Shown here piece by piece: positions 1-9,278 of a DNA stretch of 27,507 nt. The notes under the pieces are model-generated. The model made no database searches and was not told where the DNA came from. It saw nothing but the letters and a program-made list of their open reading frames with translations. The position numbers were made by a program, and so were the translations under genes. The first letter of the stretch is position 1. Every line of letters begins with the position of its first letter. This DNA is from a virus, in IMG/VR virus record IMGVR_UViG_3300046010_006546, positions 1-27,507 of that record; one strand, 5' to 3'.

Positions 1-597
1 TCGTCGGACTATGGGTACATAGACTGCACGGCCAACACGGAGCTACGTCTGCAAGTTGGCGCGGGCACTAAGCTGTCGATAACCAATACGGGCAACGTTT
101 CCATTCCTGCCACCACCGCCTCCACCACCACCTCCTCTGGAGCCTTGGTGGTGAGCGGGGGCGTGGGGGTGGCGGGGGCGATTAACTGCGGCAGCGGCCT
201 TGTCGCAAATCCGCTCTTTACGCAGACGCGCAAGCTGGAAGCCCAAATCCCGCATACTGTATCGACCGAGGACTATCTACGCATTGGCTCCAACACGGGC
301 TCGACCAACACTTATGCTGGTGAGTTCGGGTATGGCTTGACCGCTGGTGGCTCTCCTCAAATCCGGTTCAATCGGGTTCACGCTGGAACGGTAACCACTT
401 GGCTTACTGTTCCTACTTCCACGGGTGATGCGGAATTTGCAGGTAGTGTAAAGACCGCCGCCCCGTCCGGCGGAACTGCCGCCAACTGGAAGCTAGGCAC
501 CGTCGCCACCGTCTCGCCTACGTCGCCCAACCGCACCATCGAGGTGGATATCGGCGGCACCATCTACTACATCCACGCCAAGACCACCAACAACTAA
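1..597 (+). CDS. Phage tail-fibre / virion structural protein, C-terminal part (5' end outside window)
   Basis: The frame is open from base 1, so the N-terminus lies upstream and only the last 198 residues are visible. The segment contains a Thr/Ser-rich linker running into SGALVVSGGVGVAGAI (about residues 43-58), a motif I know from many phage fibre and structural proteins that carry repeated beta-structured modules. The remainder is Gly/Thr/Ser-rich, without Cys clusters or membrane segments, and ends in a short beta-like tail (IGGTIYYIHAKTTNN). An ATG at 145 would give 150 residues, but it falls inside the linker-motif module, so it is not the true start. It is followed after 6 bases by the next small late gene, consistent with one rightward late operon. 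Exact fibre role is inferred from composition and neighbours. Confidence 0.75.
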   Translation, partial: SSDYGYIDCTANTELRLQVGAGTKLSITNTGNVSIPATTASTTTSSGALVVSGGVGVAGAINCGSGLVANPLFTQTRKLEAQIPHTVSTEDYLRIGSNTGSTNTYAGEFGYGLTAGGSPQIRFNRVHAGTVTTWLTVPTSTGDAEFAGSVKTAAPSGGTAANWKLGTVATVSPTSPNRTIEVDIGGTIYYIHAKTTNN

Positions 598-603
598 TCT
601 CCT

Positions 604-852
604 ATGAACATCGCCATCTCCCCCGTATCCGTCTGGACCCCGTCCGGCACCAAGCAGGCCACCCAGTTTGGCGTGCGGTATGTCAACTATGTCAATGGCC
701 CCGCCGTTGCCGACTGCGTCCTCCTCGACGCTGCCGGTGCGGAAGTGAGCGCCCAACTGGTCAATGCTACGGCTGCTCAGACCGCCACTTGGACCACCGA
801 CGAGGCCTTCTACAAAGTTCTTGCCCAGAACGCGGGTTTGTCCCCTCTGTAA
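604..852 (+). CDS. Small hypothetical late protein (82 aa)
   Basis: An 82-residue soluble protein, not recognised as a named family. It begins MNIAISPVSVWTPSGTKQA and is rich in Val, Ala and Thr with alternating hydrophobic residues, suggesting a small beta fold. There is no signal peptide, membrane segment or Cys motif. It sits 6 bases behind a fibre gene and 3 bases ahead of a 48-residue gene, all in the same direction, so it is probably a virion or late accessory protein. Function is unknown. Confidence 0.7.
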   Translation: MNIAISPVSVWTPSGTKQATQFGVRYVNYVNGPAVADCVLLDAAGAEVSAQLVNATAAQTATWTTDEAFYKVLAQNAGLSPL

Positions 853-855
853 GGG

Positions 856-1002
856 ATGGACCCTAAGCAGGCTCTAAGCATCCTCAGTCAGGCTGCCGCC
901 CAATTTCGCGGCACCCGTCAAGATCACGAAGTTCTGGAGCAGGCCCTTAACGCCATCCAGAAGCTCGTTGAACCCTCCGTACAAAAGCCCGAATCGGACT
1001 AA
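856..1002 (+). CDS. Very small conserved-looking helical protein (48 aa)
   Basis: This short frame, ATG at 856 to TAA at 1000-1002, encodes 48 residues beginning MDPKQALSILSQAAAQFRG and containing TRQDHEVLEQALNAIQKL. The pattern is amphipathic-helical throughout, and the RxDHxxLxxALxxI arrangement resembles small proteins I remember beside holin genes in environmental phages, though I cannot name a family. It is squeezed between the 82-residue gene (3-base gap) and a holin-like gene (2-base gap), leaving no room for a promoter, so it is cotranscribed. A GGG immediately before the ATG is only a weak ribosome site. Function unknown; a lysis or virion accessory role is inference. Confidence 0.7.
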   Translation: MDPKQALSILSQAAAQFRGTRQDHEVLEQALNAIQKLVEPSVQKPESD

Positions 1003-1004
1003 CT

Positions 1005-1190
1005 ATGAACGCCTCCGTCATCTCCTCCATTGTTCGTCACCTCCTCGGCATTGCGGGTGGTTGGTTGCTTGCCAAGGGCATTAGCCTAGACGCCGGCACC
1101 ATTGAGACCATTGCCGGCTCCGTAGGCTCCCTGTTGGCCGTAGGATGGTCCCTGTACGCGAAGCGGGGCTCTGCTACCCCCTCGGCCTAA
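1005..1190 (+). CDS. Putative phage holin (small membrane protein, Pam3-gp28-like)
   Basis: A 61-residue protein with two hydrophobic stretches, roughly residues 7-24 (IVRHLLGIAGGWLLAKGI) and 35-51 (IAGSVGSLLAVGWSLYA), separated by a short polar turn and ending in a basic tail YAKRGSATPSA. The N-terminal IVRHLL...GGWLLAKG pattern resembles the small putative holin family named after cyanophage Pam3 gp28. Holins permeabilise the inner membrane and time lysis. It sits in the late operon upstream of the fibre genes, 2 bases after the 48-residue gene. The family match is from memory and topology, not from a search; another small membrane role is possible. Confidence 0.6.
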   Translation: MNASVISSIVRHLLGIAGGWLLAKGISLDAGTIETIAGSVGSLLAVGWSLYAKRGSATPSA

Positions 1191-1193
1191 AAG

Positions 1194-1223
1194 TGGCTTA
1201 AAAGCCAAGGAAACGCCGTTTCC
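1194..1223 (+). other. Two small hairpins between holin-like gene and next ORF
   Basis: In the 55-base gap after the holin-like gene there are two consecutive inverted repeats: TGGC/GCCA (1194-1197 with 1204-1207) and GGAAAC/GTTTCC (1209-1214 with 1218-1223, 3-base loop). Neither is followed by a T-run, so they are not classical terminators. A TAGAAT box (1234-1239) lies just ahead of the ATG at 1246, without a matching -35. They may be processing or attenuation elements. Confidence 0.3.
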
Positions 1224-1245
1224 GGGCATAGGGTAGAATAGACCT

Positions 1246-3223
<1,978 letters not shown>

Positions 3224-3224
<1 letters not shown>

Positions 3225-3952
3225 TGAGGGCGCGGCAGAGACATCTAAATGCGCGTCACGCTGGAGCGATGTTCGTGCTTGATGCCCGCTTTATCAATCA
3301 ATCTGACAATACTGCTGTCAGCACTTGGGCGGATAGAAGCGGCAATAGTTACGATGTTTCTCAAAGCACGGGTGCCAATCAGCCAACTCTTCAGACGGGT
3401 GAAGTGGGAGGTAGTTCCATAGTCCGATTCGATGGGAGCAATGACACCTTGGGACGATCCGATACCGGGTTTCCGACCGGAGACATAACTTTTATTAGCG
3501 TAAGCAAACAGAATAATAGCCTTCTGAATCTGACATACGCTGGCGTTATGATGTACGGGCAAAGTGCATTAACAAAAGGGGTGTTGGTTTTGTATGCAAC
3601 CGATAGCAATTATGGAACAAATGGATTCGGGCCATCGCAATATGGAGATGGCGTGGCTGTCTCAAATTCGACTGGCGTTTACAATGTCTCTAGCTGGTAC
3701 AGGTCATCGACAAATTATTCGGTCCACATAAACGGAGGAACTGCCTCGACGAAATCAATGACTACTGCGACAGCTTTGCAGGGCACAAACGGTCTACACA
3801 TTGGCAGTAGTACATTTACTCAAACTACGCCCGCCAACTTTCTAAACGGCGATATTGGAAATGTGCTGCTTTTTGCCTCAAGCCTTGCCGACAGTTTACG
3901 ACGCCGTATTGAGCGCGGATGCGGACTGACTTGGAAAATCGCCTGCTCGTAA
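3224..3952 (+). CDS. LamG/concanavalin-like carbohydrate-binding adhesin
   Basis: A 242-residue protein. After a short basic N-terminus, residues about 16-75 read DARFINQSDNTAVSTWADRSGN ... QPTLQTGEVGGSSIVRFDG, the standard opening of LamG/concanavalin-like domains that bind surface sugars. The domain continues with SWYRSSTNYSVHINGG and a closing NFLNGDIGNVLLFASSLAD before a short basic tail. ATG 3224 overlaps the preceding stop (TGATG); ATG 3269 (MFVLDAR) is a plausible alternative start exactly at the domain boundary. The gene is visibly richer in A and T than its neighbours, suggesting recent acquisition of this receptor-binding module. The following gene starts at the stop codon (TAATG). 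Confidence 0.75.
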
Positions 3953-4350
3953 TGACCACCTACCTCACCCTCGACTGCGCGCTCCGCGCCGAAACCGACC
4001 CGTCCGTCATCGCTACGCTGGAGCGGAAAGGCTGGGTCGTCACCGTCCCGCCGAGCTACGACCCGGCCACCGAGCAGCCGCCCGTCTGGGAGAACTGCGG
4101 ATGGGTTGTAAAGCCCATCCCGCCTCCCGCGCCCTACCGCGTAAGCAAGGACACGATCACCAGCCGCGTTCTCGACGCCGGAAAGCTGCCCGACCTGATG
4201 ACGCTCATCGCCGGCCTGCCTGCCGAGCAGCAGTTCCTCTGGACCAACTATGCGTGGTTCTGGAACAACAACCAGACAGCCTTGGCTATGTGCGCGCAGC
4301 TTGGCCTTGATCCTGCGATTGTCTTGGCCCCTGATCCCTATTTGACATAA
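3952..4350 (+). CDS. Hypothetical fibre-associated protein (132 aa)
   Basis: I choose ATG 3952 because it overlaps the preceding TAA as TAATG, giving 132 residues beginning MTTYLTLDCALRAETDPSV; an in-frame ATG at 3919 would extend back into the adhesin gene. The N-terminal half is Pro-rich with paired Trp (GWVV, ENCGWVV). The C-terminal half is helical (VSKDTITSRVLDAG, LPAEQQFLWTNYAWFW) and resembles the short helical domain of small proteins encoded next to tail fibres, whose role can be chaperone-like. No confident family. GC-rich composition returns exactly at this gene after the AT-richer adhesin gene. Confidence 0.65.
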   Translation: MTTYLTLDCALRAETDPSVIATLERKGWVVTVPPSYDPATEQPPVWENCGWVVKPIPPPAPYRVSKDTITSRVLDAGKLPDLMTLIAGLPAEQQFLWTNYAWFWNNNQTALAMCAQLGLDPAIVLAPDPYLT

Positions 4351-4352
4351 CT

Positions 4353-4679
4353 ATGAAACTATTCCTCGCCCTCCTCCTACTCGTCAGCAGCGCCTTCGCC
4401 CAAGCCGCCTCCACGCCCGTTCTCGCCGGGCGCAAGGTGGTGTTCATCTCGTCGGCTGAAGGCACTACGCCGTTCACCTACGTCTGGTACAAGGACAATG
4501 TGGTCCTCCCCAATGAAACCCAGTCCACGCTCACCATTGAGAGTGTGACCGCCGCGAACGCTGGCACCTACAAGGTTCGCATCAGCAATTCGGCCGGGTT
4601 TATGGACTCCAACGAGATTGCCATCGTGATTCCGCAGGCGCCGACCAAGGCCACCATCACCATCTCCATCATTCCGTGA
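4353..4679 (+). CDS. Secreted single-domain Ig-like protein
   Basis: A 108-residue protein with a clean signal peptide (MKLFLALLLLVSSAFAQA, cleavage probably after residue 18) followed by one Ig-like I-set type domain. The conserved core Trp is in FTYVWYKDN (W45), and the F-strand signature LTIESVTAANAGTYKVRISN (residues 60-79) is typical. The usual disulphide cysteines are absent, as in many bacterial and phage Ig-like modules. Such domains are normally appended to virion proteins to bind sugars; here the domain is free-standing and carries an export signal. Its TGA overlaps the GTG of the next gene (GTGA at 4676). It may decorate the cell envelope of the infected host or act in lysis or superinfection exclusion; that is inference. 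Confidence 0.8.
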   Translation: MKLFLALLLLVSSAFAQAASTPVLAGRKVVFISSAEGTTPFTYVWYKDNVVLPNETQSTLTIESVTAANAGTYKVRISNSAGFMDSNEIAIVIPQAPTKATITISIIP

Positions 4680-4894
4680 CTGGCTTGGTGGGCCTTATTC
4701 TGGCTCTTGCTAAGGCCATTCCTTTTCTGAACCGGCTGTTGGATGCGGTTCAGGAGGCCCGCCTAGTCTCCACCCACAATGCCATCGACCAAGCCATCCA
4801 GAACGCCCGCAATGGGCCTTCTGTGTGCCCTTATGGGGCTTGTCCTCTCAGGGTGCGCGACGCCAAAGGTCAACCAGTTGCTGCTGCATCCTGA
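4676..4894 (+). CDS. Possible inner-membrane spanin-like protein (72 aa)
   Basis: GTG start at 4676 overlaps the TGA of the Ig-like gene. The first 22 residues (MTGLVGLILALAKAIPFLNR) are hydrophobic and could anchor in the inner membrane. Residues about 23-45 (LDAVQEARLVSTHNAIDQAI) form a helix, and the C-terminal third is Pro/Cys-containing. The lipoprotein gene at 4812 starts inside this one in another frame, the arrangement known for Rz/Rz1 spanin pairs. It is shorter than a typical i-spanin and the helix is short, so a holin-like or different membrane role remains open. Confidence 0.55.
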   Translation: MTGLVGLILALAKAIPFLNRLLDAVQEARLVSTHNAIDQAIQNARNGPSVCPYGACPLRVRDAKGQPVAAAS

Positions 4895-4979
4895 GTTCCC
4901 GGCTGCTGCCCAATTTGCCCCTCATTTCACGTCCGAAGCTCTTAAAGCCTTAGCTGATTATGAGCGCAAGTCGTGGTAA
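4812..4979 (+). CDS. Putative outer-membrane spanin-type lipoprotein
   Basis: A 55-residue lipoprotein that starts within the previous gene, in a different frame, and runs past its end. The N-terminus MGLLCALMGLVLSGC is a complete lipoprotein signal with an LSGC lipobox (Cys 15), followed by ATPKVNQLLLHPEFP and a short helical tail ending YERKSW. An upstream ATG (4779) would add 11 polar residues in front of the signal, so 4812 is the better start. Small lipoproteins nested in or overlapping an inner-membrane partner are the hallmark of o-spanins, which fuse the outer membrane during lysis of Gram-negative hosts. A Gram-negative host is therefore implied. Confidence 0.65.
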   Translation: MGLLCALMGLVLSGCATPKVNQLLLHPEFPAAAQFAPHFTSEALKALADYERKSW

Positions 4980-4989
4980 ACTCCTCCCA

Positions 4990-5139
4990 ATGCTCCATCC
5001 AAGGGACATTCTTGTTGCGGGGACCCCGGCTGTGGCGTCCATCACCCTTTCCCAGGTTAACCAAGTCGTCGGCCTTGTGGCCTCCGTCTTAGGCATCTGC
5101 TATCTCTTGTGGAAGTGGCGGCGGGAGGCTTGTAAATGA
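4990..5139 (+). CDS. Small single-pass membrane protein (49 aa)
   Basis: ATG 4990 to TGA 5137-5139 encodes 49 residues. Residues about 22-42 (VNQVVGLVASVLGICYLLWK) form one transmembrane helix, followed by the positively charged end WRREACK, which predicts a cytoplasmic C-terminus. It lies 10 bases after the lipoprotein gene, and its TGA overlaps the next ATG as ATGA. Placement beside a spanin-like pair suggests a lysis accessory or second holin-like protein, but many tiny phage membrane proteins look like this, so the role is a guess. Confidence 0.7.
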   Translation: MLHPRDILVAGTPAVASITLSQVNQVVGLVASVLGICYLLWKWRREACK

Positions 5140-5378
5140 ACCCCCGCGACCTCCCCTGCAACAGTCCGAGGCGTGATGTGCAGGGTGGTTCCAAATTCGT
5201 CGTCAAAGCCTGTCAGAATGGTCAGGAACGGGTGGTCCGCTTTGGGGACGCCAATATGACCATCAAGAAGTCTATTCCTTCCCGCAAGAAGAGCTATTGC
5301 GCCCGGTCTGGGGGGATCAAGGGTACGTCCAACAAGCTCTCAGCTAACTATTGGTCCCGGCGAGCCTGGGACTGCTAA
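5136..5378 (+). CDS. Small basic conserved phage protein (80 aa)
   Basis: An 80-residue Lys/Arg-rich protein with the pattern VQGGSKFVVKACQNGQERVV, then RFGDANMTIKKSIPSRKKSYCARSGG and a closing LSANYWSRRAWDC. I recognise this arrangement (VVK-C-x-G-x-E...FGDxxMxIKKxIPxRRKSxxAR...YWSxxxW) from a widespread uncharacterised family in marine and freshwater podoviruses. Four Cys and the compact basic sequence could make a nucleic-acid-binding or small virion protein. It starts by ATGA overlap with the membrane-protein gene and precedes two even smaller Lys-rich genes, forming a block of basic mini-proteins. Function unknown. Confidence 0.75.
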   Translation: MNPRDLPCNSPRRDVQGGSKFVVKACQNGQERVVRFGDANMTIKKSIPSRKKSYCARSGGIKGTSNKLSANYWSRRAWDC

Positions 5379-5382
5379 TTCT

Positions 5383-5514
5383 ATGCCCGACCACTACAAA
5401 TCCAAGAAGGAGAAGATGCGCCACGAACGCTCCGAAGGTAAGAAGGAGCGGATGATGGAGTATGGCTCGATGAAGACCAAGAACCACGGCACCAGCCGTA
5501 AGAAGTGCTCCTAA
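5383..5514 (+). CDS. Very small Lys-rich protein (43 aa)
   Basis: ATG 5383 to TAA 5512-5514 encodes 43 residues, almost one third Lys or Arg (KSKKEKMRHERSEGKKERMM ... SRKKCS). It has no hydrophobic core and is likely disordered or wraps nucleic acid or capsid. It is placed 4 bases after the 80-residue basic gene and 1 base before the next one, so it is part of the same polycistron. No family recognised. The exact in-frame fit between flanking genes is the main support for it being real. Confidence 0.65.
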   Translation: MPDHYKSKKEKMRHERSEGKKERMMEYGSMKTKNHGTSRKKCS

Positions 5515-5515
5515 A

Positions 5516-5659
5516 ATGCCTCTGACCAAAAAGGGTAAGAAGATTCTCGCCAATATGGAGGATCAGTATGGCTCCAAGGAGAAGGCCCAGCGGGTCTTCT
5601 ATGCCGCCGCCAACAAGGGCACCATCAAGGGCATCGATTTCCGTAGGAAGAAGAAGTAA
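5516..5659 (+). CDS. Small conserved phage protein of the MPLTKKGKKIL type (47 aa)
   Basis: A 47-residue basic protein, MPLTKKGKKILANMEDQYGS then KEKAQRVFYAAANKGTIKGI and a Lys-rich end. The layout TxKGxKIxxxMxxQYGxKKGExVFYAxxNKGxIxG is one I recognise as a short conserved motif present in many podovirus genomes, often near structural genes, with unknown role. It ends as TAATG with the glycine-rich adhesin gene. The three consecutive basic mini-proteins may be minor virion or DNA-associated components; that is inference. Confidence 0.75.
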   Translation: MPLTKKGKKILANMEDQYGSKEKAQRVFYAAANKGTIKGIDFRRKKK

Positions 5660-6396
5660 TGCCTCTCCTCTCCACCGCTGGCGGGGCCTCCGTTAGGGGG
5701 TTTCGCCCATATTCCACTCTCGTAACGGCTGGGTTCATCTCAGCTACGGGTGGAACCATCACCACTTCCGGGAACTACAAGATTCACACGTTTACGTCCT
5801 CTGGGACGTTTACGGTGACTTCAGCTCCAAGCGGCAAGTACATCGACTTCTTGGTGGTGGGTGGAGGTGGGTCTTGGGGTCAGGGTACGGATAATACTGG
5901 CGGGGGCGGCGGTGGCGTGGTCATAAAGGAGAATCAAGTTCCGAGTGCTGGTTCGTATTCCGTCACGATAGGCGCCGGTGGTTCTACCAATGGGGCCAAC
6001 GGTGCTAGCTCCGTGTTTTTTGGCATTACTGCACTTGGTGGCGGAGCTGGGGCTACCAGCAATACCGTCGGCAATTCAGGTGGAAGTGGTGGCGGTTCTG
6101 CAACTGGACAGGCTGCAAGTTCAGCGTTGCAACCAACTTCGGCTTCTGGTGGATTTGGAAATCCCGGAGCTGCTCGCGGTGGTGGTGGAGCCGGCTCAGC
6201 GGCAAGCGCCGATGTCGGAGGCGATGGGTATTCGGGAAGCCCGCTGAGTTCGTCTCTGTATGGTGCTGGTGGTAACGGCTTTATCAATGCCGTCTCCGTA
6301 TCTGCGAATACGGGTAATGGTGGCGGCGTTTTGTCGAGCGGTTTGGGCACCCCCGGTGCTGCTGGCGTGGTAATCGTCCGCTATCTCTATCAATAA
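5659..6396 (+). CDS. Glycine-rich tail adhesin
   Basis: A 245-residue protein. Residues about 28-60 form a beta-rich start (GTITTSGNYKIHTFTSSGTF). From residue 68 on, poly-Gly runs dominate (DFLVVGGGGSWGQG, NTGGGGGGVVIKENQVPSAG, then GGGAG, GGSGGGS, GGGGAGS), closing with GTPGAAGVVIVRYLYQ. This is the glycine-rich domain used in phage receptor-binding tips, where Gly segments can pack as polyglycine-II helices, as known for the Salmonella phage S16 adhesin gp38. The closing GVVIVRY is typical of the family. The start overlaps the previous stop (TAATG) and its stop overlaps the start of the tail-nozzle gene (TAATG), so expression is coupled to that tail component. Host-recognition role is inferred. 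Confidence 0.8.
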   Translation: MPLLSTAGGASVRGFRPYSTLVTAGFISATGGTITTSGNYKIHTFTSSGTFTVTSAPSGKYIDFLVVGGGGSWGQGTDNTGGGGGGVVIKENQVPSAGSYSVTIGAGGSTNGANGASSVFFGITALGGGAGATSNTVGNSGGSGGGSATGQAASSALQPTSASGGFGNPGAARGGGGAGSAASADVGGDGYSGSPLSSSLYGAGGNGFINAVSVSANTGNGGGVLSSGLGTPGAAGVVIVRYLYQ

Positions 6397-8579
6397 TGCC
6401 CCGCTATTCACAGTATGGTGCGACGGACACGGTGGTTGGAGATGAGGGCGATGTCTCCTTTCTCCGACTAAACACCCGTCTGCGTCCTGACCAGCTCCAG
6501 CCTGGCGATGTGGCGGGGTCTGTGAATGGGCGGATGGATGTAGACGGGGCGTGGCAGGTGAGAAAAGGCGTAGACAGCTTTGGCCCTACCCTGACGGCCA
6601 ATACGGAGGCGCTCATCCTCTCCGCTACCCCGGTCATCAAGCTGTACGGCAGTACGCCGTATGCCATCTCCTCGGCCACCCGCAGCACGACGACAGTCAC
6701 CATCACCACCTCGGCTAGTCACGGGTTTAGCTCCAATACGCTGGTAAACATCTACGGGCTGTCTGGGACTGTGGACCCTAACGGCAACCGGCTCATCACG
6801 GTGACTGGGAGCGCGACGTTCACCTACACCATCACCGGAGCTACAGGGAGTGAAACCTATGGTGGGACGGGGAATGCCCGCAATCCCATCCTGTCCGAAT
6901 CTGCTACGACGGGTGTGTACGGCTCCTGCATCTTTTCCGATCCGTCTACGACGAACACCCGGTACATCCTTCGCGCCACCAATAAGGAGGTGCTGGCGAT
7001 TAACGTGTCTACGGGAGTGTCTACGTCCATCGCCTATCCGTCCGGCGTCACTATCGGTGTCCGGGTGGAGATGCTGCAATGCTTCGACAAGGTGCTCCTC
7101 TTCCGTCCTAGCGGGGTCGCGGCCTTGGAGTGGAACGGAAGCCTGTCTGGTACTCCCGCCTTCACGGTGGTCACCAACGGGACCTACACCCAGCCCGTCT
7201 ATTTCGATGCGGCGGGCAATACGACCATTACCGATGGCGTGGTCACCGTCACCGCCACCAGCCACGGCCTGTCGGTTGGGGATAAGGTGTACGTCATTGA
7301 CCGAGGCTCCTCTGAGCTAGAGGAGGGGGATAAGGACTACACGGTGAGCGAGGTGCCGGGTGTTAGTAGCTTCAAGTTCTACGCCCAGGTGAGGGATATG
7401 GCGGCCAACTTGGTCGTCATCTCCAAGAAGGTTAGCTCTGGACGAGGATTCGTCCATATGCCCTCCCCGGAGTTCGGCGTCTACCACCAGCGTCGTCTGT
7501 GGGTGCCGTACACCCATAACAGCGGTAATCCCGGTACTAGCCGTAATCGGACGGACGAAATCATCGCCTCCGACATCCTCGACTACAACACCTTCGACCA
7601 GCTTCAGAACCAGTATCGGATTACTGCCGGCGTAGCCGACTACGTCATCGGCATCGAGCCCTTCGCGGAGGACAATCTCTTGGTGTTCAACCGCAACTCC
7701 ATCCATCTGATTCGGGGAGTGGGCGGGGCTTTGACGGATACGACCACCCAGCTCATCACGACAGAGGTGGGATGTGTGGCTCGCCGCTCCATCCTCCAAG
7801 TGGGTAATCAGGTGATGTTCCTGTCCGATAACGGGGTGTACGCCGCCCAGTTTGGCGACCTGTACAACCTCCGTGGGGCCGGGGTTCCGTTGTCGGAGCC
7901 CATCAACAGTCTCATCCAGCGTATCAACCGTAACTACGTCGGAAACAGCGTCGCGGCCTATTTCAACAACCGCTACTATCTGGCTATCCCGTTGGACGCC
8001 TCGACGGTGAACAACGCCATCCTGATTTATAATTTCTTGAATCAGGGGTGGGAGAGCCTAGATACGACCGGCCAGAACGGGTGGGAAATCCAGAACTTCT
8101 TGGTCGTGGATAGCGGGGGGTTGTCCAAGCTCTACACCGTTAGCTCCTCCGGTTCCATTCACATCGTGGATGAGCGTTCTGCGGGGAGTGACCGTCTAAG
8201 CCTCTTTGCCGGCGTGCCTGCCACGGTCTACTCCATAGCCCCGAGTGTCACCACCCGGCAATATGCCTTTGGTCAGCTTGGCCGGAAGAAGTTCTCCACC
8301 TACGAACTGCACGTAGAGAGTTCGGAGTCTGAGAGTAGCGAGGGCACCATCTCCATTGACATCGAGAATCCCGACTTCTCGGAGGCCCTATCCACCATTA
8401 GCGCCCTAAATGGGGAGACTCTAGGAGTGGGGGAAGACACCTCCCTGCGTGGTAGAATCGGCAACAAACGTGGCTACGCCGCCCAAATTGTCTTAACTCC
8501 CAGTAATGGGCGTCCCAAGCTCCGGGCGGTGAAGTTGCAGGCGTCCCTCACCGACCCAACCATCACTTCCAAGTCCTAA
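6396..8579 (+). CDS. Tail nozzle / tail tubular B-like or P22 gp10-like stabilisation protein
   Basis: A 727-residue protein, the expected size for podovirus nozzle proteins that cap the portal and gate DNA. It opens with LNTRLRPDQLQPGDVAGSVNG and VDGAWQVRKGVDSF, describing a ring of beta modules. It includes two Ig-like or beta inserts with repeated phrasing (TVTITTSASHGFSSNTLVNI and VVTVTATSHGLSVGDKVYVI). The middle (residues about 355-560) has the characteristic block YHQRRLWVPYTHNSGNPGT ... NTFDQLQ ... EDNLLVFNRNSIHLI ... SDNGVYAAQFGD, which I associate with P22 gp10-type stabilisation and T7 gp12-type proteins. Fibre genes flank it. Assignment is by size, order and motif memory; the exact subfamily is uncertain. 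Confidence 0.7.
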   Translation: MPRYSQYGATDTVVGDEGDVSFLRLNTRLRPDQLQPGDVAGSVNGRMDVDGAWQVRKGVDSFGPTLTANTEALILSATPVIKLYGSTPYAISSATRSTTTVTITTSASHGFSSNTLVNIYGLSGTVDPNGNRLITVTGSATFTYTITGATGSETYGGTGNARNPILSESATTGVYGSCIFSDPSTTNTRYILRATNKEVLAINVSTGVSTSIAYPSGVTIGVRVEMLQCFDKVLLFRPSGVAALEWNGSLSGTPAFTVVTNGTYTQPVYFDAAGNTTITDGVVTVTATSHGLSVGDKVYVIDRGSSELEEGDKDYTVSEVPGVSSFKFYAQVRDMAANLVVISKKVSSGRGFVHMPSPEFGVYHQRRLWVPYTHNSGNPGTSRNRTDEIIASDILDYNTFDQLQNQYRITAGVADYVIGIEPFAEDNLLVFNRNSIHLIRGVGGALTDTTTQLITTEVGCVARRSILQVGNQVMFLSDNGVYAAQFGDLYNLRGAGVPLSEPINSLIQRINRNYVGNSVAAYFNNRYYLAIPLDASTVNNAILIYNFLNQGWESLDTTGQNGWEIQNFLVVDSGGLSKLYTVSSSGSIHIVDERSAGSDRLSLFAGVPATVYSIAPSVTTRQYAFGQLGRKKFSTYELHVESSESESSEGTISIDIENPDFSEALSTISALNGETLGVGEDTSLRGRIGNKRGYAAQIVLTPSNGRPKLRAVKLQASLTDPTITSKS

Positions 8580-8580
8580 A

Positions 8581-9276
8581 ATGGCTATCTTAGCTACTGG
8601 CAACACCTTCGCGGTTGGGGACGAGCTTACTCACACCAAGCTCAACAACTCCGTCAATAATGCGACGTTTGACACGGGAGCTGTGGACAATGCCACCACC
8701 CAGTTGTCGGGCGGGGCGCTCATTGTTAAGGATGGAGGAATCACCCCAGCTAAGCTCTCTACGGGTGGGCCTTCCTGGACGAGTGGCGGGGCTCTGACCG
8801 CTACGTCCATCCAGAACAGTCCTATTGGCTCCACAACGGCCTCTTCCGGGGCTTTTACGACACTTTCTGCGTCTGGGACTACCTCCATCTATGAGACGGT
8901 CGAAAAAGCGGCGATTTCGGGTGCGGCGCTCACTGGTACGGTTAATTTTAGCTGGCTGGATGGAGCGGTGGTTTATGTCACCGCCAATGCTTCCGGGAAT
9001 TGGACGCTGAACGTCCGTGGGGACGGGTCTAACACCCTCAACAGCGTTCTGTCTACCAACGACTCTATCACCCTAGCTCTTCTGGCTACGCAGGGGTCTA
9101 CGGCCTACTACCAGTCTGCGATGCAAATCGATGGCAGTAGTGTTACTCCCAAGTGGGCGGGTGGTACGGCTCCAACCGCCGGCAATGCTAGTTCCATCGA
9201 CGTTTACACGTTCACGATTATTAAGACCGCTTCTGCGACGTTCACCGTTCTGGCTAGTCAGACCAAATTCGCTTAA
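8581..9276 (+). CDS. Tail-fibre-type structural protein (231 aa)
   Basis: A 231-residue protein beginning MAILATGNTFAVGDELTHTK, then a low-complexity hinge (NATTQLSGGALIVKDGGITP), the fibre signature SIQNSPIGSTTASSGAFTTL (residues about 79-98) and a C-terminal beta domain containing GNWTLNVRGDGSNTLN and VYTFTIIKTASATFTVLASQ. The PIGSTTxSxGAFTTLSASG motif is a common joint in phage fibre proteins. It starts 1 base after the nozzle stop and precedes the cupin gene. It probably forms a trimeric fibre or a whisker on the tail; receptor specificity cannot be inferred. Confidence 0.75.
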   Translation: MAILATGNTFAVGDELTHTKLNNSVNNATFDTGAVDNATTQLSGGALIVKDGGITPAKLSTGGPSWTSGGALTATSIQNSPIGSTTASSGAFTTLSASGTTSIYETVEKAAISGAALTGTVNFSWLDGAVVYVTANASGNWTLNVRGDGSNTLNSVLSTNDSITLALLATQGSTAYYQSAMQIDGSSVTPKWAGGTAPTAGNASSIDVYTFTIIKTASATFTVLASQTKFA

Positions 9277-9278
9277 TT

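Noticed and set aside
6468-7265. 265-residue - strand frame antisense to the tail nozzle gene
   Set aside because: Low-complexity Arg/Gly/His composition with no motif; shadow of the sense gene.
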